A stretch of DNA of 64,000 nt from Siminovitchia sediminis (GCF_042680885.1 NZ_JBHUEO010000044.1:4659-68658), one strand, 5' to 3'; shown: positions 50,854 to 59,141, counted from the first letter of the stretch. Notes: a model not told the origin generated them from the sequence alone. Numbers and translations are program-made.

Positions 50854-51096
50854 GTGAATCATGTACTTCAACGTGCAGCATTATCACAAGAAAGCGTTGA
50901 GATTATTTATTTGTCCAAACAACAATGCATCACTCAACGGGTAATCAGGGTACTGTCTTTTTCCGAAAAAATGATTAAGGCGTATTGTTATAAAACTCAT
51001 GGGTACCGAACCTTTAAGCTGGAGAATATCCTTTCGGCTTTTCCTGCTGGGCATCCATGGATGAGTAAACGTAACAGGTTTCAGCTTTTTACATGA
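50854..51096 (+). CDS. WYL-like small protein
   Basis: An 80-residue protein resembling an isolated WYL-type beta domain: EIIYLSKQQCITQRVIRVLS, FSEKMIKAYCYKTHGYRTFK, LENILSAFPA. The YLSKQQ ... R-x-I-x-V ... AYCY ... RTFKLENIL order is that of WYL ligand-sensing domains, but there is no DNA-binding domain. Free-standing versions of this kind occur in Bacillus without known function. The start is GTG 50854 with GAGGTG 7 bp upstream; an earlier in-frame GTG at 50839 is not supported. Confidence 0.65.
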   Translation: MNHVLQRAALSQESVEIIYLSKQQCITQRVIRVLSFSEKMIKAYCYKTHGYRTFKLENILSAFPAGHPWMSKRNRFQLFT

Positions 51097-51224
51097 TTTT
51101 AAATCAGTTGGGAATATGGCCATTTTTTTTCGGGTTAGTATGCATATCATAAGTCAATTTTTATACTTTAATTCAAAGGGAATTTATATTATAATTAAAA
51201 ATGTGTTTTTTTGAGTGGAGACGT

Positions 51225-51297
51225 GGCTCCGTAGCTCAGAGGATAGAGCGTCGGTTTCCTAAACCGTGCGTCGCAGGTTCGATTCCTGCCGGGGCCG
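51225..51297 (+). tRNA. tRNA-Arg (anticodon CCU), standard copy
   Basis: A 73-nt cloverleaf. Acceptor GGCTCCG/CGGGGCC (one G-T), D-arm GCTC-AGAGGATA-GAGC, anticodon stem TCGGT/ACCGT (one T-T or shortened end) with loop TTCCTAA (anticodon CCU), T-arm GCAGG-TTCGATT-CCTGC. The discriminator is G and no CCA is encoded. A terminator follows. Confidence 0.93.
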
Positions 51298-51315
51298 TTC
51301 ATAGAAACTCAGTAA

Positions 51316-51356
51316 TAGCAAGGGTTACAGCGTTTCTGTACTCTTGCTATATTTTT
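51316..51356 (+). terminator. Terminator of tRNA-Arg
   Basis: TAGCAAG ... ACAG pairs with CTGT ... CTTGCTA, followed by TATTTTT. Confidence 0.75.
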
Positions 51357-51742
51357 AATAAGACCACAAATGGACACCATTTGGTCACGAACATTTTAAT
51401 TTTAAATAAAACAGCTCTCAGAATATTCTTCCTGTTGCGCGGAAGCTGTCCAAACTGCCTGATTGTTAGGGGATGATATATAAATATTTTGGGCAGGGAA
51501 AATCCGAATGTTGAATCAAATTTTTTCCAGGAGAAATTGAATCTGTTCGCTTTTCTTGTTTCCTGCTATTATCTTCTATAAATCATGTCTTTCAGATTAA
51601 CCTCATTATTTATGTTTTAAGCCTCAGTTTTCCGTAGAAAAACAATCTTCTATACCAGACAATATATCCAATCAAATTCGACACTCTATAATATATTATT
51701 AGCAAGTCGGCCGGCTCTAAAAAAATAATAGGAGCGATGGAT
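51357..51742. other. 386-bp intergenic region after tRNA-Arg
   Basis: It contains an inverted repeat GACC-AC-AAATGG-ACA-CCATTT-GGTC at 51362-51386 just past the tRNA terminator, and a TATAAT box near 51690 ahead of the Arg/Asp-repeat gene. There is no gene and no integrase. Confidence 0.45.
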
Positions 51743-51979
51743 ATGTGGTTTGAAGAAGCTTATGATTACGAGGACAGAGGAGATAGAGAGGATAGACGGA
51801 GAGGCCGGCGGGTGAGACTTGTTTGCTGCTGCCATGAAGTAGACCGTGACAGAGACCACGATCACCATAGTCATTGTGGCTGTGGCAGAGACCGTGATAG
51901 AGATCGTGACAGAGACCGTGATCATGATCGCAACCTGGATCGATTGATTTGCAGATGCCGGGAGCGGGATGACGACTAA
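51743..51979 (+). CDS. Arg/Asp-repeat, Cys/His-containing small protein
   Basis: A 78-residue low-complexity protein. After MWFEEAYDYEDRGDREDRRR come CCCH, a DRDRDHDHHSHCGCG block, a run of five RD dipeptides, and LICRCRERDDD. The alternating Arg/Asp pattern with six Cys and several His suggests a self-associating or metal-binding, spore-coat-like protein; this is inference. The start at 51743 has GGAG 8 bp upstream; an ATG two codons earlier is too close. It is monocistronic with a terminator. Family not recognised. Confidence 0.65.
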   Translation: MWFEEAYDYEDRGDREDRRRGRRVRLVCCCHEVDRDRDHDHHSHCGCGRDRDRDRDRDRDHDRNLDRLICRCRERDDD

Positions 51980-51995
51980 AACGGCAAGGTAGAGA

Positions 51996-52033
51996 AATCC
52001 CTCCAAGGTAAGAGCCGGAGGGGGTTCTTTTTT
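51996..52033 (+). terminator. Terminator of the Arg/Asp-repeat gene
   Basis: AATCCCTCC pairs with GGAGGGGGTT around a 12-nt loop, followed by CTTTTTTT. Confidence 0.85.
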
Positions 52034-52384
52034 AAAACTCTATTTTATTCAAAGTGAAGTACAAGAATATAAGATAGATCAACCGTTTATTACGGGTTAA
52101 TAAGTAATCTGTCCTCTAGATAACAGAGCTTCTAAGGTTCGACTTTTCATTTTTGTTTGATCATAGCGAAAGAGATTGTTGCCGGGTTGTACCTTAACCT
52201 TCTGCCATGTTATTTTTAAATTGTCCGCCCCGCCCTCTCCTCATACATAGCAGCCTCCTTTATCCAGTGCAGCACCAACAGAATTCTGAAATAAGTCTCC
52301 ATAGGCCAAAAACAGATGAATAAAAACAGTAAACCAGTGGGATCACGAGATAATCCCTGATGAGCGGGCAAAGACGTGTCCCGC
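52034..52384. other. 351-bp intergenic region
   Basis: No gene, repeat or regulatory element is recognised. Confidence 0.5.
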
Positions 52385-52402
52385 AAACCGGCTCCACCGG
52401 TT
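52385..52402 (-). terminator. Possible terminator after the carbonic anhydrase gene
   Basis: AACCGG/CCGGTT with a 5-nt loop lies about 10 bp past the minus-strand stop. The T-run on the minus strand is only three bases, so it is weak; on the plus strand it is followed by AGAG and seven T residues. Confidence 0.4.
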
Positions 52403-52411
52403 AGAGTTTTT

Positions 52412-52987
52412 TTATTTCACAGTTTCATGTTCGTATCCGTTAGTGACAAGATCAAGTCTTCCGGTATTTGGATCGATAACGAGCCCGTGCACCGGCACCT
52501 CCTTTGCCATCAGCGGGTGGTTACGAATCATATTTACGCTGTGCTCCACACTATCTTCGACCCTCTCAAAGCCATTCAGCCATTCATCCAGGTCAATTCC
52601 TGAGTTTTTGACAATATTGATCGTTTCTTCGCTGATTCCACGTTTTTTCATGGTTTCGAGTACCTGATTGCTTTCAATAGCACTCATGCCGCAATCGTAG
52701 TGGCCGATGACATAGACTTCGTCCGCTTTCAATTCATATACCGCAATCAGCAGGCTGCGCATAATACTTCCAAACGGATGAGTCAGAATAGCCCCGGCAT
52801 TTTTCACAATTTTGATATCACCGTTTTTTACATTCATCGCTTTATGTAAAAGTTCAACCAAACGGGTATCCATACAGGTTAAAATGACAAGTTTTTTATC
52901 AGGAAATTTGGTTGTAACATACTCTTCATACATTTTTTCATCTACAAATTTTTTGTTGAAATCCATAATGTCAGATAACATAGACAT
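52412..52987 (-). CDS. Beta-class carbonic anhydrase (YtiB-like)
   Basis: A 191-residue beta-carbonic anhydrase interconverting CO2 and bicarbonate. The zinc ligands are visible: Cys with Asp-Arg in LTCMDTRLVELL and His/Cys in GHYDCGM. The size and N-terminus (MLSDIMDFNKKFV) match B. subtilis YtiB. The start at 52987 has GGAG 8 bp upstream; an earlier GTG is not supported. It is monocistronic. Confidence 0.9.
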   Translation of the reverse strand: MSMLSDIMDFNKKFVDEKMYEEYVTTKFPDKKLVILTCMDTRLVELLHKAMNVKNGDIKIVKNAGAILTHPFGSIMRSLLIAVYELKADEVYVIGHYDCGMSAIESNQVLETMKKRGISEETINIVKNSGIDLDEWLNGFERVEDSVEHSVNMIRNHPLMAKEVPVHGLVIDPNTGRLDLVTNGYEHETVK

Positions 52988-53572
52988 GTGTCTCACTCCA
53001 TTCGAAACGTTTTTATTATTTTAACGAAATTTTAACAAAAACGACAGCTTGATGCATATCCTTTCATTTTTTCCGCTGTGTAAAACTTGGAGTTTTCCTG
53101 AACGTTTACCTGTTGCCCTTTTCGTTTTTCACAGCGACTGTACCGGGCGAAGGCCAGTCCGTTCTTAGAACGTTGCACCTACATTCTAAATCCTTTCGAT
53201 TTCAATGGGAGCATCGCTTTTGTTGTTCCTGTGCAGGAAATAGAGTTGTTCACCATCAAAGATTCATAATTGATATTCATACAGTTCAGTTTTTATCTAG
53301 ATCAGATTGGACAGCATTGCATATACCGATCTATTCAGACCGGTTAGTTTATAAGTGGCCGAGTTCAGGAAGATTGCTGTATGAAAAAATCCGCCGCTTA
53401 CTAACTTAAGGCTAAGACTGGAACCGGACATGTCGGTTCGAAAAAATGTCACAAATAAGGAAGGATAAAAGTGGATGATTACTGCTCCATTCCAGATTAC
53501 CAGATTAACGGTTGACCGTATTTCTATCCTCAAGTAAGATTAGGGTTGGAAAAGTATATTATACCAACTTGT
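52988..53572. other. 585-bp intergenic region before queF
   Basis: Frames of 98 codons (plus) and 78 codons (minus) lack ribosome sites and protein-like composition. A short CGTTCT-T-AGAACG palindrome lies near 53160. Promoter-like AT-rich sequence (TATATTATA) at 53555-53563 precedes the riboswitch. Confidence 0.5.
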
Positions 53573-53610
53573 GAGAGGTTCATAGCGTTAACCCTCTATA
53601 AAAAACTATG
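53573..53610 (+). promoter_or_regulatory. preQ1-I riboswitch controlling queF
   Basis: The element reads GAGAGGTTCATAGCGTTAAC then CCTCTATAAAAAACTATG. P1 is AGAGG with CCTCT, the A-rich tail AUAAAAAACUA pairs back to the loop (CATAG/CTATG), and the order matches the preQ1 class I aptamer. A short hairpin with TTTTTT follows (53610-53633), suggesting transcription attenuation. The queF start is 65 bp downstream. Confidence 0.93.
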
Positions 53611-53633
53611 GCTTGTTTCTGCCAGGCTTTTTT
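53610..53633 (+). terminator. Probable riboswitch attenuator hairpin
   Basis: GGCTTG and CCAGGCT-type sequence form a short, imperfect hairpin followed by TTTTTT. It directly abuts the aptamer's 3' end (CTATG), as expected for a preQ1-induced terminator. Confidence 0.55.
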
Positions 53634-53674
53634 GGACCTCTTCATGATTGGTGACATTATGGGAGGTTTTTTTA

Positions 53675-54172
53675 GTGGCCGGAAGGAACGATGAAACATT
53701 AAAGGATTTAACACTGCTCGGAAACCAAAATACAAAGTATTTATTTGAATATTCTCCTCAAGTCTTGGAAGCGATCGACAACCTGCATCCAACAAGAGAT
53801 TATTTCATTAAATTCAATTGCCCTGAATTTACCTCTTTATGTCCCATGACAAACCAGCCGGATTTTGCGACGATCTATATTAGCTATATACCGGACAAAA
53901 AGATCGTGGAAAGTAAATCCTTAAAGTTATATTTATTTAGCTTTCGCAACCACGGTGATTTCCACGAGGATTGCGTGAACATCATTATGAATGATTTGAT
54001 TGAATTATTGGATCCAAGATATATTGAAGTATGGGGAAAGTTTACACCAAGGGGCGGCCTGTCCATTGATCCATATTGCAACTATGGTAAACCCGGAACG
54101 AAATTTGAACGCATGGCAGAGAACCGCTTAATGAACCATGATCTTTATCCTGAAAAAGTGGATAACAGATAA
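53675..54172 (+). CDS. queF: NADPH-dependent 7-cyano-7-deazaguanine reductase
   Basis: QueF reduces preQ0 to preQ1 in queuosine synthesis. The 165-residue short-form enzyme has LLGNQNTKYLFEYSP, the catalytic Cys in FNCPEFTSLCPMTNQPDF (seen as CPEFTSLCPMTNQPDFA), ESKSLKLYLFSFRNHGDFHE (seen as ESKSLKLYLFSFRNH) and RGGLSIDPYCNYG. The GTG at 53675 is taken because GGAGG lies 7 bp upstream and the length then equals that of B. subtilis QueF; an ATG at 53648 lies before the site. Regulated by the preQ1 riboswitch just upstream. Confidence 0.97.
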   Translation: MAGRNDETLKDLTLLGNQNTKYLFEYSPQVLEAIDNLHPTRDYFIKFNCPEFTSLCPMTNQPDFATIYISYIPDKKIVESKSLKLYLFSFRNHGDFHEDCVNIIMNDLIELLDPRYIEVWGKFTPRGGLSIDPYCNYGKPGTKFERMAENRLMNHDLYPEKVDNR

Positions 54173-54224
54173 GAATGGAATAATGATTTTTAAAACGGTG
54201 CTTAAAGATTGCACTTAAGAAATG

Positions 54225-54259
54225 ACCTGAACGTAAGCTTGCCGTTCAGGTCTTTTTTT
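54225..54259 (+). terminator. Terminator of queF
   Basis: ACCTGAACG and CGTTCAGGT with a 9-nt loop are followed by CTTTTTTT. Confidence 0.9.
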
Positions 54260-54260
54260 G

Positions 54261-54314
54261 CTCTAAATGCAGGGGGCAGGCAAGATAACGCCTATGGGCT
54301 CCCTGCACTTTAGA
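54261..54314. repeat. Long imperfect inverted repeat
   Basis: CTCTAAA-TGCAGGG-GGC on the left pairs with GCT-CCCTGCA-CTTTAGAG on the right, around a 17-nt centre. A small GCC-TTAA-GGCTTTTTT hairpin lies 40 bp further. It could be an extra terminator between queF and the convergent mreBH, or a small mobile repeat. Confidence 0.6.
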
Positions 54315-54524
54315 GAAAGTTGAGCAAATCGACGATGCCTTAAGGCTTTTTTATTGGTATCTCGTGAAAAAGTGACTGCACAGCAGCCCATTCTCACAGT
54401 GTTGATGTCTTGAAAGATAGCCGCGATCATTTGACAGAAGGATTTCAGCTTGGACTGGCTGATTTTAATAAGATCCTGTCAGATCAATGAATAGATCAAG
54501 CATCAGCTATTGCCGGTGAACCTG

Positions 54525-55532
54525 TTATTTTCCTACTGTTTGCAGCTTGTTAATAAATTTAAGTGAACGTCCTGTGCCAATCGCTACAGATTCCAACGGA
54601 CTTGGCGCGATATGAACGGGTACAATGATTTCGTTGCTTAGCCAATCCTGCATACCATTAAGTAAAGCTCCGCCTCCCGATAAAACAACCCCATGATCCA
54701 CAATATCCCCGCTTAGCTCAGCAGGACAATTTTCCAGTGTGGCCCGGATGGCTTCCAAGATATGAAGCAATGACTCTTTTAGGGATTCTTGGATTTCATA
54801 GGAACTGAGAGTGATGGTTTTGGGCAGGCCTGTTACCAAGTCGCGGCCGCGGATATCCATTTTTTCCTCTGTATGGTCTACGAGAGCATACCCGATTTCT
54901 ATTTTGATATTTTCAGCAGTCCGCTCTCCAATCAGCAGGTTATAAGTTTTTCTTACGTGCTGAATGATATTTTCATTAAACAGATCTCCACCGATTCGCA
55001 CGGTATTGCAGTTAACGACGCCGCCATATGAAATGATGGCCACTTCCGTTGTGCCGCCGCCGATATCAACGATGACGTTGGCAACCGGCTCTTCCACAGG
55101 GAGGTCTGCTCCAATGGCTGCTGCTACAGGCTCCTCAATGAGATGTACGGTTTTCGCACCGCAGGATTTTACGGCATCATGGATCGCCCGCCTTTCCACG
55201 GAAGTTGCTCCGGAAGGGGTGCACACAACTACATCAGGTTTTCGTATAGCGAAACCAAGTGTTTTGGCTGCTTTCTTCATCACATGTTTAAGCATTTGGC
55301 TTGTAATGTCAAAATCTGCAATCACTCCGTCTTTTAACGGGCGGACTGCAGTAATGTTCGCAGGTGTTTTGCCTATCATTTCTTTTGCTTCAGATCCAAT
55401 GGCAATCACTTGTTTCGTATCTGTGTTCACTGCTACTACAGATGGTTCATTTAAAATAATTCCTTTATTTTTTGTATATACAAGCACATTGGCTGTACCC
55501 AAATCTATTCCAATCTCAGTACTTGAAAACAT
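54525..55532 (-). CDS. mreBH: Actin-like rod-shape protein MreBH
   Basis: A 335-residue MreB-family actin that guides lateral wall synthesis and, in B. subtilis, the LytE autolysin. ATP-site motifs are EIGIDLGTANVLVY, VVDIGGGTTEVAIIS and VLSGGGALLNGM. The sequence FSSTEIGIDLGTANVLVYTK, NKGIILNEPSVVAVNTDTK and RGRDLVTGLPKTITL is much closer to MreBH than to MreB or Mbl as I remember them. The start at 55532 has AAGGTGG upstream; the longer GTG start includes that site. Monocistronic. In B. subtilis this gene is under sigma-I; no such promoter is asserted here. Confidence 0.92.
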   Translation of the reverse strand: MFSSTEIGIDLGTANVLVYTKNKGIILNEPSVVAVNTDTKQVIAIGSEAKEMIGKTPANITAVRPLKDGVIADFDITSQMLKHVMKKAAKTLGFAIRKPDVVVCTPSGATSVERRAIHDAVKSCGAKTVHLIEEPVAAAIGADLPVEEPVANVIVDIGGGTTEVAIISYGGVVNCNTVRIGGDLFNENIIQHVRKTYNLLIGERTAENIKIEIGYALVDHTEEKMDIRGRDLVTGLPKTITLSSYEIQESLKESLLHILEAIRATLENCPAELSGDIVDHGVVLSGGGALLNGMQDWLSNEIIVPVHIAPSPLESVAIGTGRSLKFINKLQTVGK

Positions 55533-55758
55533 ACGTACCACCTTGCCTTTACAATAGATATTATCCTATTGTAAGTATAATAGACTTAGGAGAATATTTC
55601 TTGATCCTTTTGGAATGGAAAAATGATTGTTACAGACATAAAGACCGAAAAAGCGACAAAAATATTGATGCTGCAAGGGTTTCCTATTTTATCCGAAAAA
55701 TGGTGTTATAAAAACTTAAACGTTTTGTAAAAATAAACATAAAATGTAATCTGATGGA

Positions 55759-56274
55759 CTATAATTGAATGTTTGAGAAAAAATCCGCAAGCTTTTTGCT
55801 TTCCTTTTTCCTTGCTTGCCGATGAGCTGCACGTGTTTCAGCTGTTTTATTCAGCCAGTGCTCTTCTTCGGATTCAGGCACCGCTTTAGGCACTGGAGTG
55901 GGCCGCCCATTTTCGTCCAAAGCCACGAAAGTAAGAAATGAGAAAGCAGCAATGGATTTTTCTCCCGTCAACAAGTGTTCGGAAACAACTTTTACAAAAA
56001 CCTCCATGGAAGTTCTGCCGCTCCATGTGACGATGGCTTCCAATGTTACTGCATCGCCAATCCGAATGGGTTTGAAAAAGTCCACAGAATCGGTTGAAAC
56101 CGTGACAACCGGCTTTCGGGCAAACCTGCCGGCAGCGATAGAGGCTGCATCATCAATATCAGACATTAACTTTCCCCCAAATAAATTGCCATGGTGGTTT
56201 GTATCCGGAGGAGCTACATGGCTTGTTTTAATTGTTAATGATTCTCTCATTTTCTTTTTTGGCTGTTGATCCAA
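55759..56274 (-). CDS. Acyl-CoA thioesterase (hotdog fold, YkhA-like)
   Basis: A 171-residue single-domain hotdog thioesterase. The active-site helix region is PPDTNHHGNLFGGKLMSDID with the catalytic Asp/Asn pair, followed by TVSTDSVDFFKPIRIGD and AAFSFLTFVALDENGRP. It hydrolyses acyl-CoA to free acid and CoA; the family includes B. subtilis YkhA. The start is TTG 56274 with GGTGAAGGA just upstream. Monocistronic; no terminator is obvious. Confidence 0.88.
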   Translation of the reverse strand: MDQQPKKKMRESLTIKTSHVAPPDTNHHGNLFGGKLMSDIDDAASIAAGRFARKPVVTVSTDSVDFFKPIRIGDAVTLEAIVTWSGRTSMEVFVKVVSEHLLTGEKSIAAFSFLTFVALDENGRPTPVPKAVPESEEEHWLNKTAETRAAHRQARKKESKKLADFFSNIQL

Positions 56275-56466
56275 AGTCCTTCACCTCAAGTATGAAATTA
56301 CTGCTTACTCTAGCATTAGTAAATCACTATTATAAAAATAATGCCAAAAATATGGTTTCGTTTGGGCAATTTGAGGGTAAAGAAGAGTATGCTTTCTCTT
56401 TACTGCCGAGGCGTCTCTGGTCACATGTGTTGATGAATAATTTTTTTAAAAAGGAGAGATGTCGCA

Positions 56467-56712
56467 ATGGATAAGCTGTCAAAAAGAGTTATGTACAATC
56501 CGGATGGTTCCTCGGTAATCCGGCGGTGGGACAATTCAATCATTGTAAAAGGGAAGCAAGATTCAGCATTTGAATCAAATCACTCCAAAGCCATGGACAG
56601 AAATGAGTTTACCTCCATGACGGTATTGTATACCGATGATCTGGAGGAATTTGAAGACCGCTACTTGGACGAACCAGTAAATAACTGGGAAACAGAAGTA
56701 GATTATTACTAA
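56467..56712 (+). CDS. Small acidic protein of unknown function
   Basis: An 81-residue acidic protein (MDKLSKRVMYNPDGSSVIRR ... DRYLDEPVNNWETEVDYY). It has no membrane segment or cysteine. A strong AAAGGAGA lies 8 bp before the ATG, and a good terminator follows, so it is a real gene. Family not recognised. Confidence 0.75.
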   Translation: MDKLSKRVMYNPDGSSVIRRWDNSIIVKGKQDSAFESNHSKAMDRNEFTSMTVLYTDDLEEFEDRYLDEPVNNWETEVDYY

Positions 56713-56718
56713 TTATGT

Positions 56719-56753
56719 AAAGGTTTGGCATGACATGGCCAAACCTTTTTTTT
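56719..56753 (+). terminator. Terminator of the small acidic gene
   Basis: AAAGGTTTGGC and GCCAAACCTTT with an 8-nt loop are followed by a run of eight T residues. The group II intron fragment begins 2 bp after the run. Confidence 0.95.
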
Positions 56754-56754
56754 C

Positions 56755-57140
56755 GTGCGCCCGGCATGGGTGTAATCACTAGGGTGAGAGTCCCGAGCCG
56801 TGAAGGCAGAAGTAGCGGTTAGCTTAACGCAAGGGTGTCCGTGGTGACGCGGAATCTGAAGGAAGCGAGCGGCAAACTTCCGGTCTGAGGAACACGAACT
56901 TCATATAAGGCTAAGTATCATTGGATGAGTTGCTTAACAAAACAAAGTCCATTCTGCCGAAGGTGATACGGAGTAAATGATGCAGATAGGTGGAAGGAAA
57001 GATGACATTCTTACCCGGGGAGGTCTGATGGATACGTGAAGTACCTTCATAACCTACTTAGTGATAGGCAGCTGAACCATCAGAAGTCAGCAGAGGTCAT
57101 AGTACGGATCAAGAACGATTTGAAAGGACTGAACAATTAA
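56755..57140 (+). mobile_element. Truncated group II intron, 5' RNA part without reverse transcriptase
   Basis: The sequence starts with GTGCGCCCGGC and carries the long domain I pattern of Bacillaceae group II introns: AGGGTGAGAGTCCCGAGCCG, GAAGGCAGAAGTAGC, GGTGTCCGTGGTGACGCGG, GAAGGAAGCGAGCGGC, GGTCTGAGGAACACGAACTT, GCCGAAGGTGATACGG, ACCCGGGGAGGTCTG, CAGCTGAACCATCAGAAGTC, AGCAGAGGTCATAGTACGG. These match, as I remember them, ltrA-carrying introns. The copy ends near GGACTGAACAATTAAGAG; no RT frame and no domain V/VI follow, so it cannot splice. Confidence 0.85.
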
Positions 57141-57314
57141 GAGAGAATAGCCCTTGGCATTCAGTCTCGTAAGGGGGCTCACAGACTGGGGAATCCCCCA
57201 AACACGAGGAGAATTCCTCCGAACTGGTGCACAGAATACACTCAGCCCCAGGACAAGGAGGAATTCCCAACAGCAAAATGAAATACACTCTTCCCAAAGG
57301 ACATGTAGTTTATA
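57141..57314. other. Sequence after the intron fragment
   Basis: A 170-bp stretch containing inverted repeats (GGGGAATCCCC, GAGGAGAATTCCTCC) and AAGGAGGAATTCCC, with no frame of note. It may be intron-derived or flanking debris. Confidence 0.35.
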
Positions 57315-58547
57315 TTAAAAAGCCCAGTCTCCGTTTCTGAATACGGGCTCGCTTTCTCCTGACTCGAAAATACCGTCGATATCCATTTCTTCGGATCCAA
57401 TCATGAAGTCCACATGTGTGATGCTAGTGTTTAACCCGTTCTTTTCCAATTCTTCCTGACTCATGTTTTTACCGCCTTCGAGACAAAAGGCATAAGCACT
57501 GCCAATTGCTATATGATTGGAGGCATTTTCATCAAATAATGTGTTATAGAATAAAATGTTTGATTGAGATATAGGAGAGTTAAAAGGTACAAGAGCTACT
57601 TCACCCAAATAATGGGATCCTTCATCTGTTTCAATTAACCCTTTTAAAATTTCTTCCCCTTCGTCTGCTTTAACGTCCACAATTTTTCCTTTCTCAAACG
57701 TCAGTGTAAATCCATCAATAATGTTTCCGCCGTAGCTGAGCGGTTTCGTGTTGCTCACTGTTCCGTTTACGCCGTACTTATATGGTACAGTGAATACTTC
57801 CTCGGTTGGCATATTGGCCATAAATTCCTGGCCTTTTTCGTTGATGCTGCCAGCACCGACCCAAAGATGGCCAGCGGGCAGTTCAATTGTTAGATCGGTG
57901 CCCGGTGCTTGATAATGGAGCTTTTTATAGCGTCTTTGATTTAAGTAGTCCACTTTTTTATGGAGATTTTGATCATGTTCTATCCATGCCTGGATAGGAT
58001 TCTCCTGATCTGCCCGTGTGGCTTTAAAAATGGCATCCCAAAGCAGATCTGTCTGCTTTTCCGGAGGGGCAGCGGGGAACACCTTTTTTGCCCAATCTTT
58101 GGAAGGAGCAGCAATGACAGTCCAGCTGACTTTATCCGATTGAATGAATTGCCGGTATCGATGCATGGCCTTTCCCGCTGCTTTTTGGAAATTGGCAATA
58201 CGATTTGGGTCAACACCCTTCAGTAAATCAGGTCCTGAGGAGATGACGGACATGAAAGCAGCGCCATCTTCCGCAAGCTCTTCCATTTCTTTGGCACGCC
58301 ATTTAGGATATTCCAGAAAAGCTTCATCGGGGGCCATGTCATATTTTAAACGGGTGACCCCGTCGTCATTCCAATTGACAATGACGTTTTTGGCCCCTGC
58401 TTCATATGCCTTTTTAACAATCAGGCGTATGAATTCGGCATTATTGATTGAGGCATTTACGGCCAGTGTTTGCCCTTTTTGTACATTGACCCCAACTTTT
58501 ACTGCAATCTCCGCATACTTTTCTAAATTCTTCTGAAAATCAGCCAT
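57315..58547 (-). CDS. ampS: M29-family aminopeptidase
   Basis: A 410-residue metallo-aminopeptidase of family M29 (PepS/AmpS/aminopeptidase T). The N-terminal domain has GVNVQKGQTLAVNASI; the catalytic domain contains ELPAGHLWVGAG, ANMPTEEVFTVP with the paired Glu metal ligands, GEVALVPFNSPIS, LFYNTLFDENASNHIAIGSA (seen as FYNTLFDENASNHIAIG) and THVDFMIGSEEMDIDGI. It trims N-terminal residues from peptides. The start at 58547 follows AAAGGAG with 7-bp spacing. Monocistronic. Confidence 0.9.
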   Translation of the reverse strand: MADFQKNLEKYAEIAVKVGVNVQKGQTLAVNASINNAEFIRLIVKKAYEAGAKNVIVNWNDDGVTRLKYDMAPDEAFLEYPKWRAKEMEELAEDGAAFMSVISSGPDLLKGVDPNRIANFQKAAGKAMHRYRQFIQSDKVSWTVIAAPSKDWAKKVFPAAPPEKQTDLLWDAIFKATRADQENPIQAWIEHDQNLHKKVDYLNQRRYKKLHYQAPGTDLTIELPAGHLWVGAGSINEKGQEFMANMPTEEVFTVPYKYGVNGTVSNTKPLSYGGNIIDGFTLTFEKGKIVDVKADEGEEILKGLIETDEGSHYLGEVALVPFNSPISQSNILFYNTLFDENASNHIAIGSAYAFCLEGGKNMSQEELEKNGLNTSITHVDFMIGSEEMDIDGIFESGESEPVFRNGDWAF

Positions 58548-58618
58548 CTGCATTCTCCTTTATACATAAAAGTAGTTTGTACTATTTTATCAGGATCAGA
58601 CAGGGAATCCAAAAGAAA

Positions 58619-59059
58619 CTAATGGTCCAAACCAAGTAAAGCACGGTAATCTTGTGGAGATGTTACAATGTCAGCAAGTGTATAATTATCGAGGACTTCC
58701 AGATAGGCAAGCAGTGCGCGGTTCAGGACATGCCTTAATCCGCAGACAGGGGAAATAACACAATGGGACGGGCCTTCACCGAAGCATTCCACCAGATTGA
58801 AATCATCCTCAGTTTTCCGAACCACTTCCCCAATGTTGATTTCTTCGGGAGGCAATGCCAGCTTAATGCCGCCGCCCCGGCCGCGAATCGTATGAATAAC
58901 GCCTATTTTGCCAAGCTCATGGATCACTTTTGTCAAATGGTTCCGTGAAATCCCGTAAGCCTCAGCTATTTCGGTAATATTGGCCAATTCGCCCGGTTTT
59001 TTATTAGTAAGATATATTAACACACGCAAAGAATAATCCGTGTAGTTGGTTAGTCTCAT
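58619..59059 (-). CDS. nsrR: NO-sensing Rrf2-family repressor
   Basis: NsrR is an iron-sulfur repressor that nitric oxide inactivates. The 146-residue protein has the Rrf2 winged helix (MRLTNYTDYSLRVLIYLTNK, ISRNHLTKVIHELGKIGVI, RGRGGGIKLA) and three cluster cysteines in ECFGEGPSHCVISPVCGL (C-x7-C-x5-C), the NsrR spacing. The start at 59059 follows GGTGATG; the ORF extends further but MRLTNYTDYSLRVL is the family start. It is divergent from hmp, its typical target, and NsrR-like boxes lie between them. Confidence 0.93.
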   Translation of the reverse strand: MRLTNYTDYSLRVLIYLTNKKPGELANITEIAEAYGISRNHLTKVIHELGKIGVIHTIRGRGGGIKLALPPEEINIGEVVRKTEDDFNLVECFGEGPSHCVISPVCGLRHVLNRALLAYLEVLDNYTLADIVTSPQDYRALLGLDH

Positions 59060-59141
59060 TTTTTCATCACCATTATAAATCATATCATTTTTTGTATGGA
59101 GAATGGCAGTAGACCGCTCCATAAATGTATTTTCTTATTAA

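Noticed and set aside
53113..53409. 98-codon plus-strand frame before queF
   Set aside because: No ribosome site and unlikely composition; no similarity recognised.
54410..54490. Short open stretch ending ...GFQLGLADFNKILSDQ
   Set aside because: About 40 codons after a stop, no start or ribosome site; too short to call even as a pseudogene.
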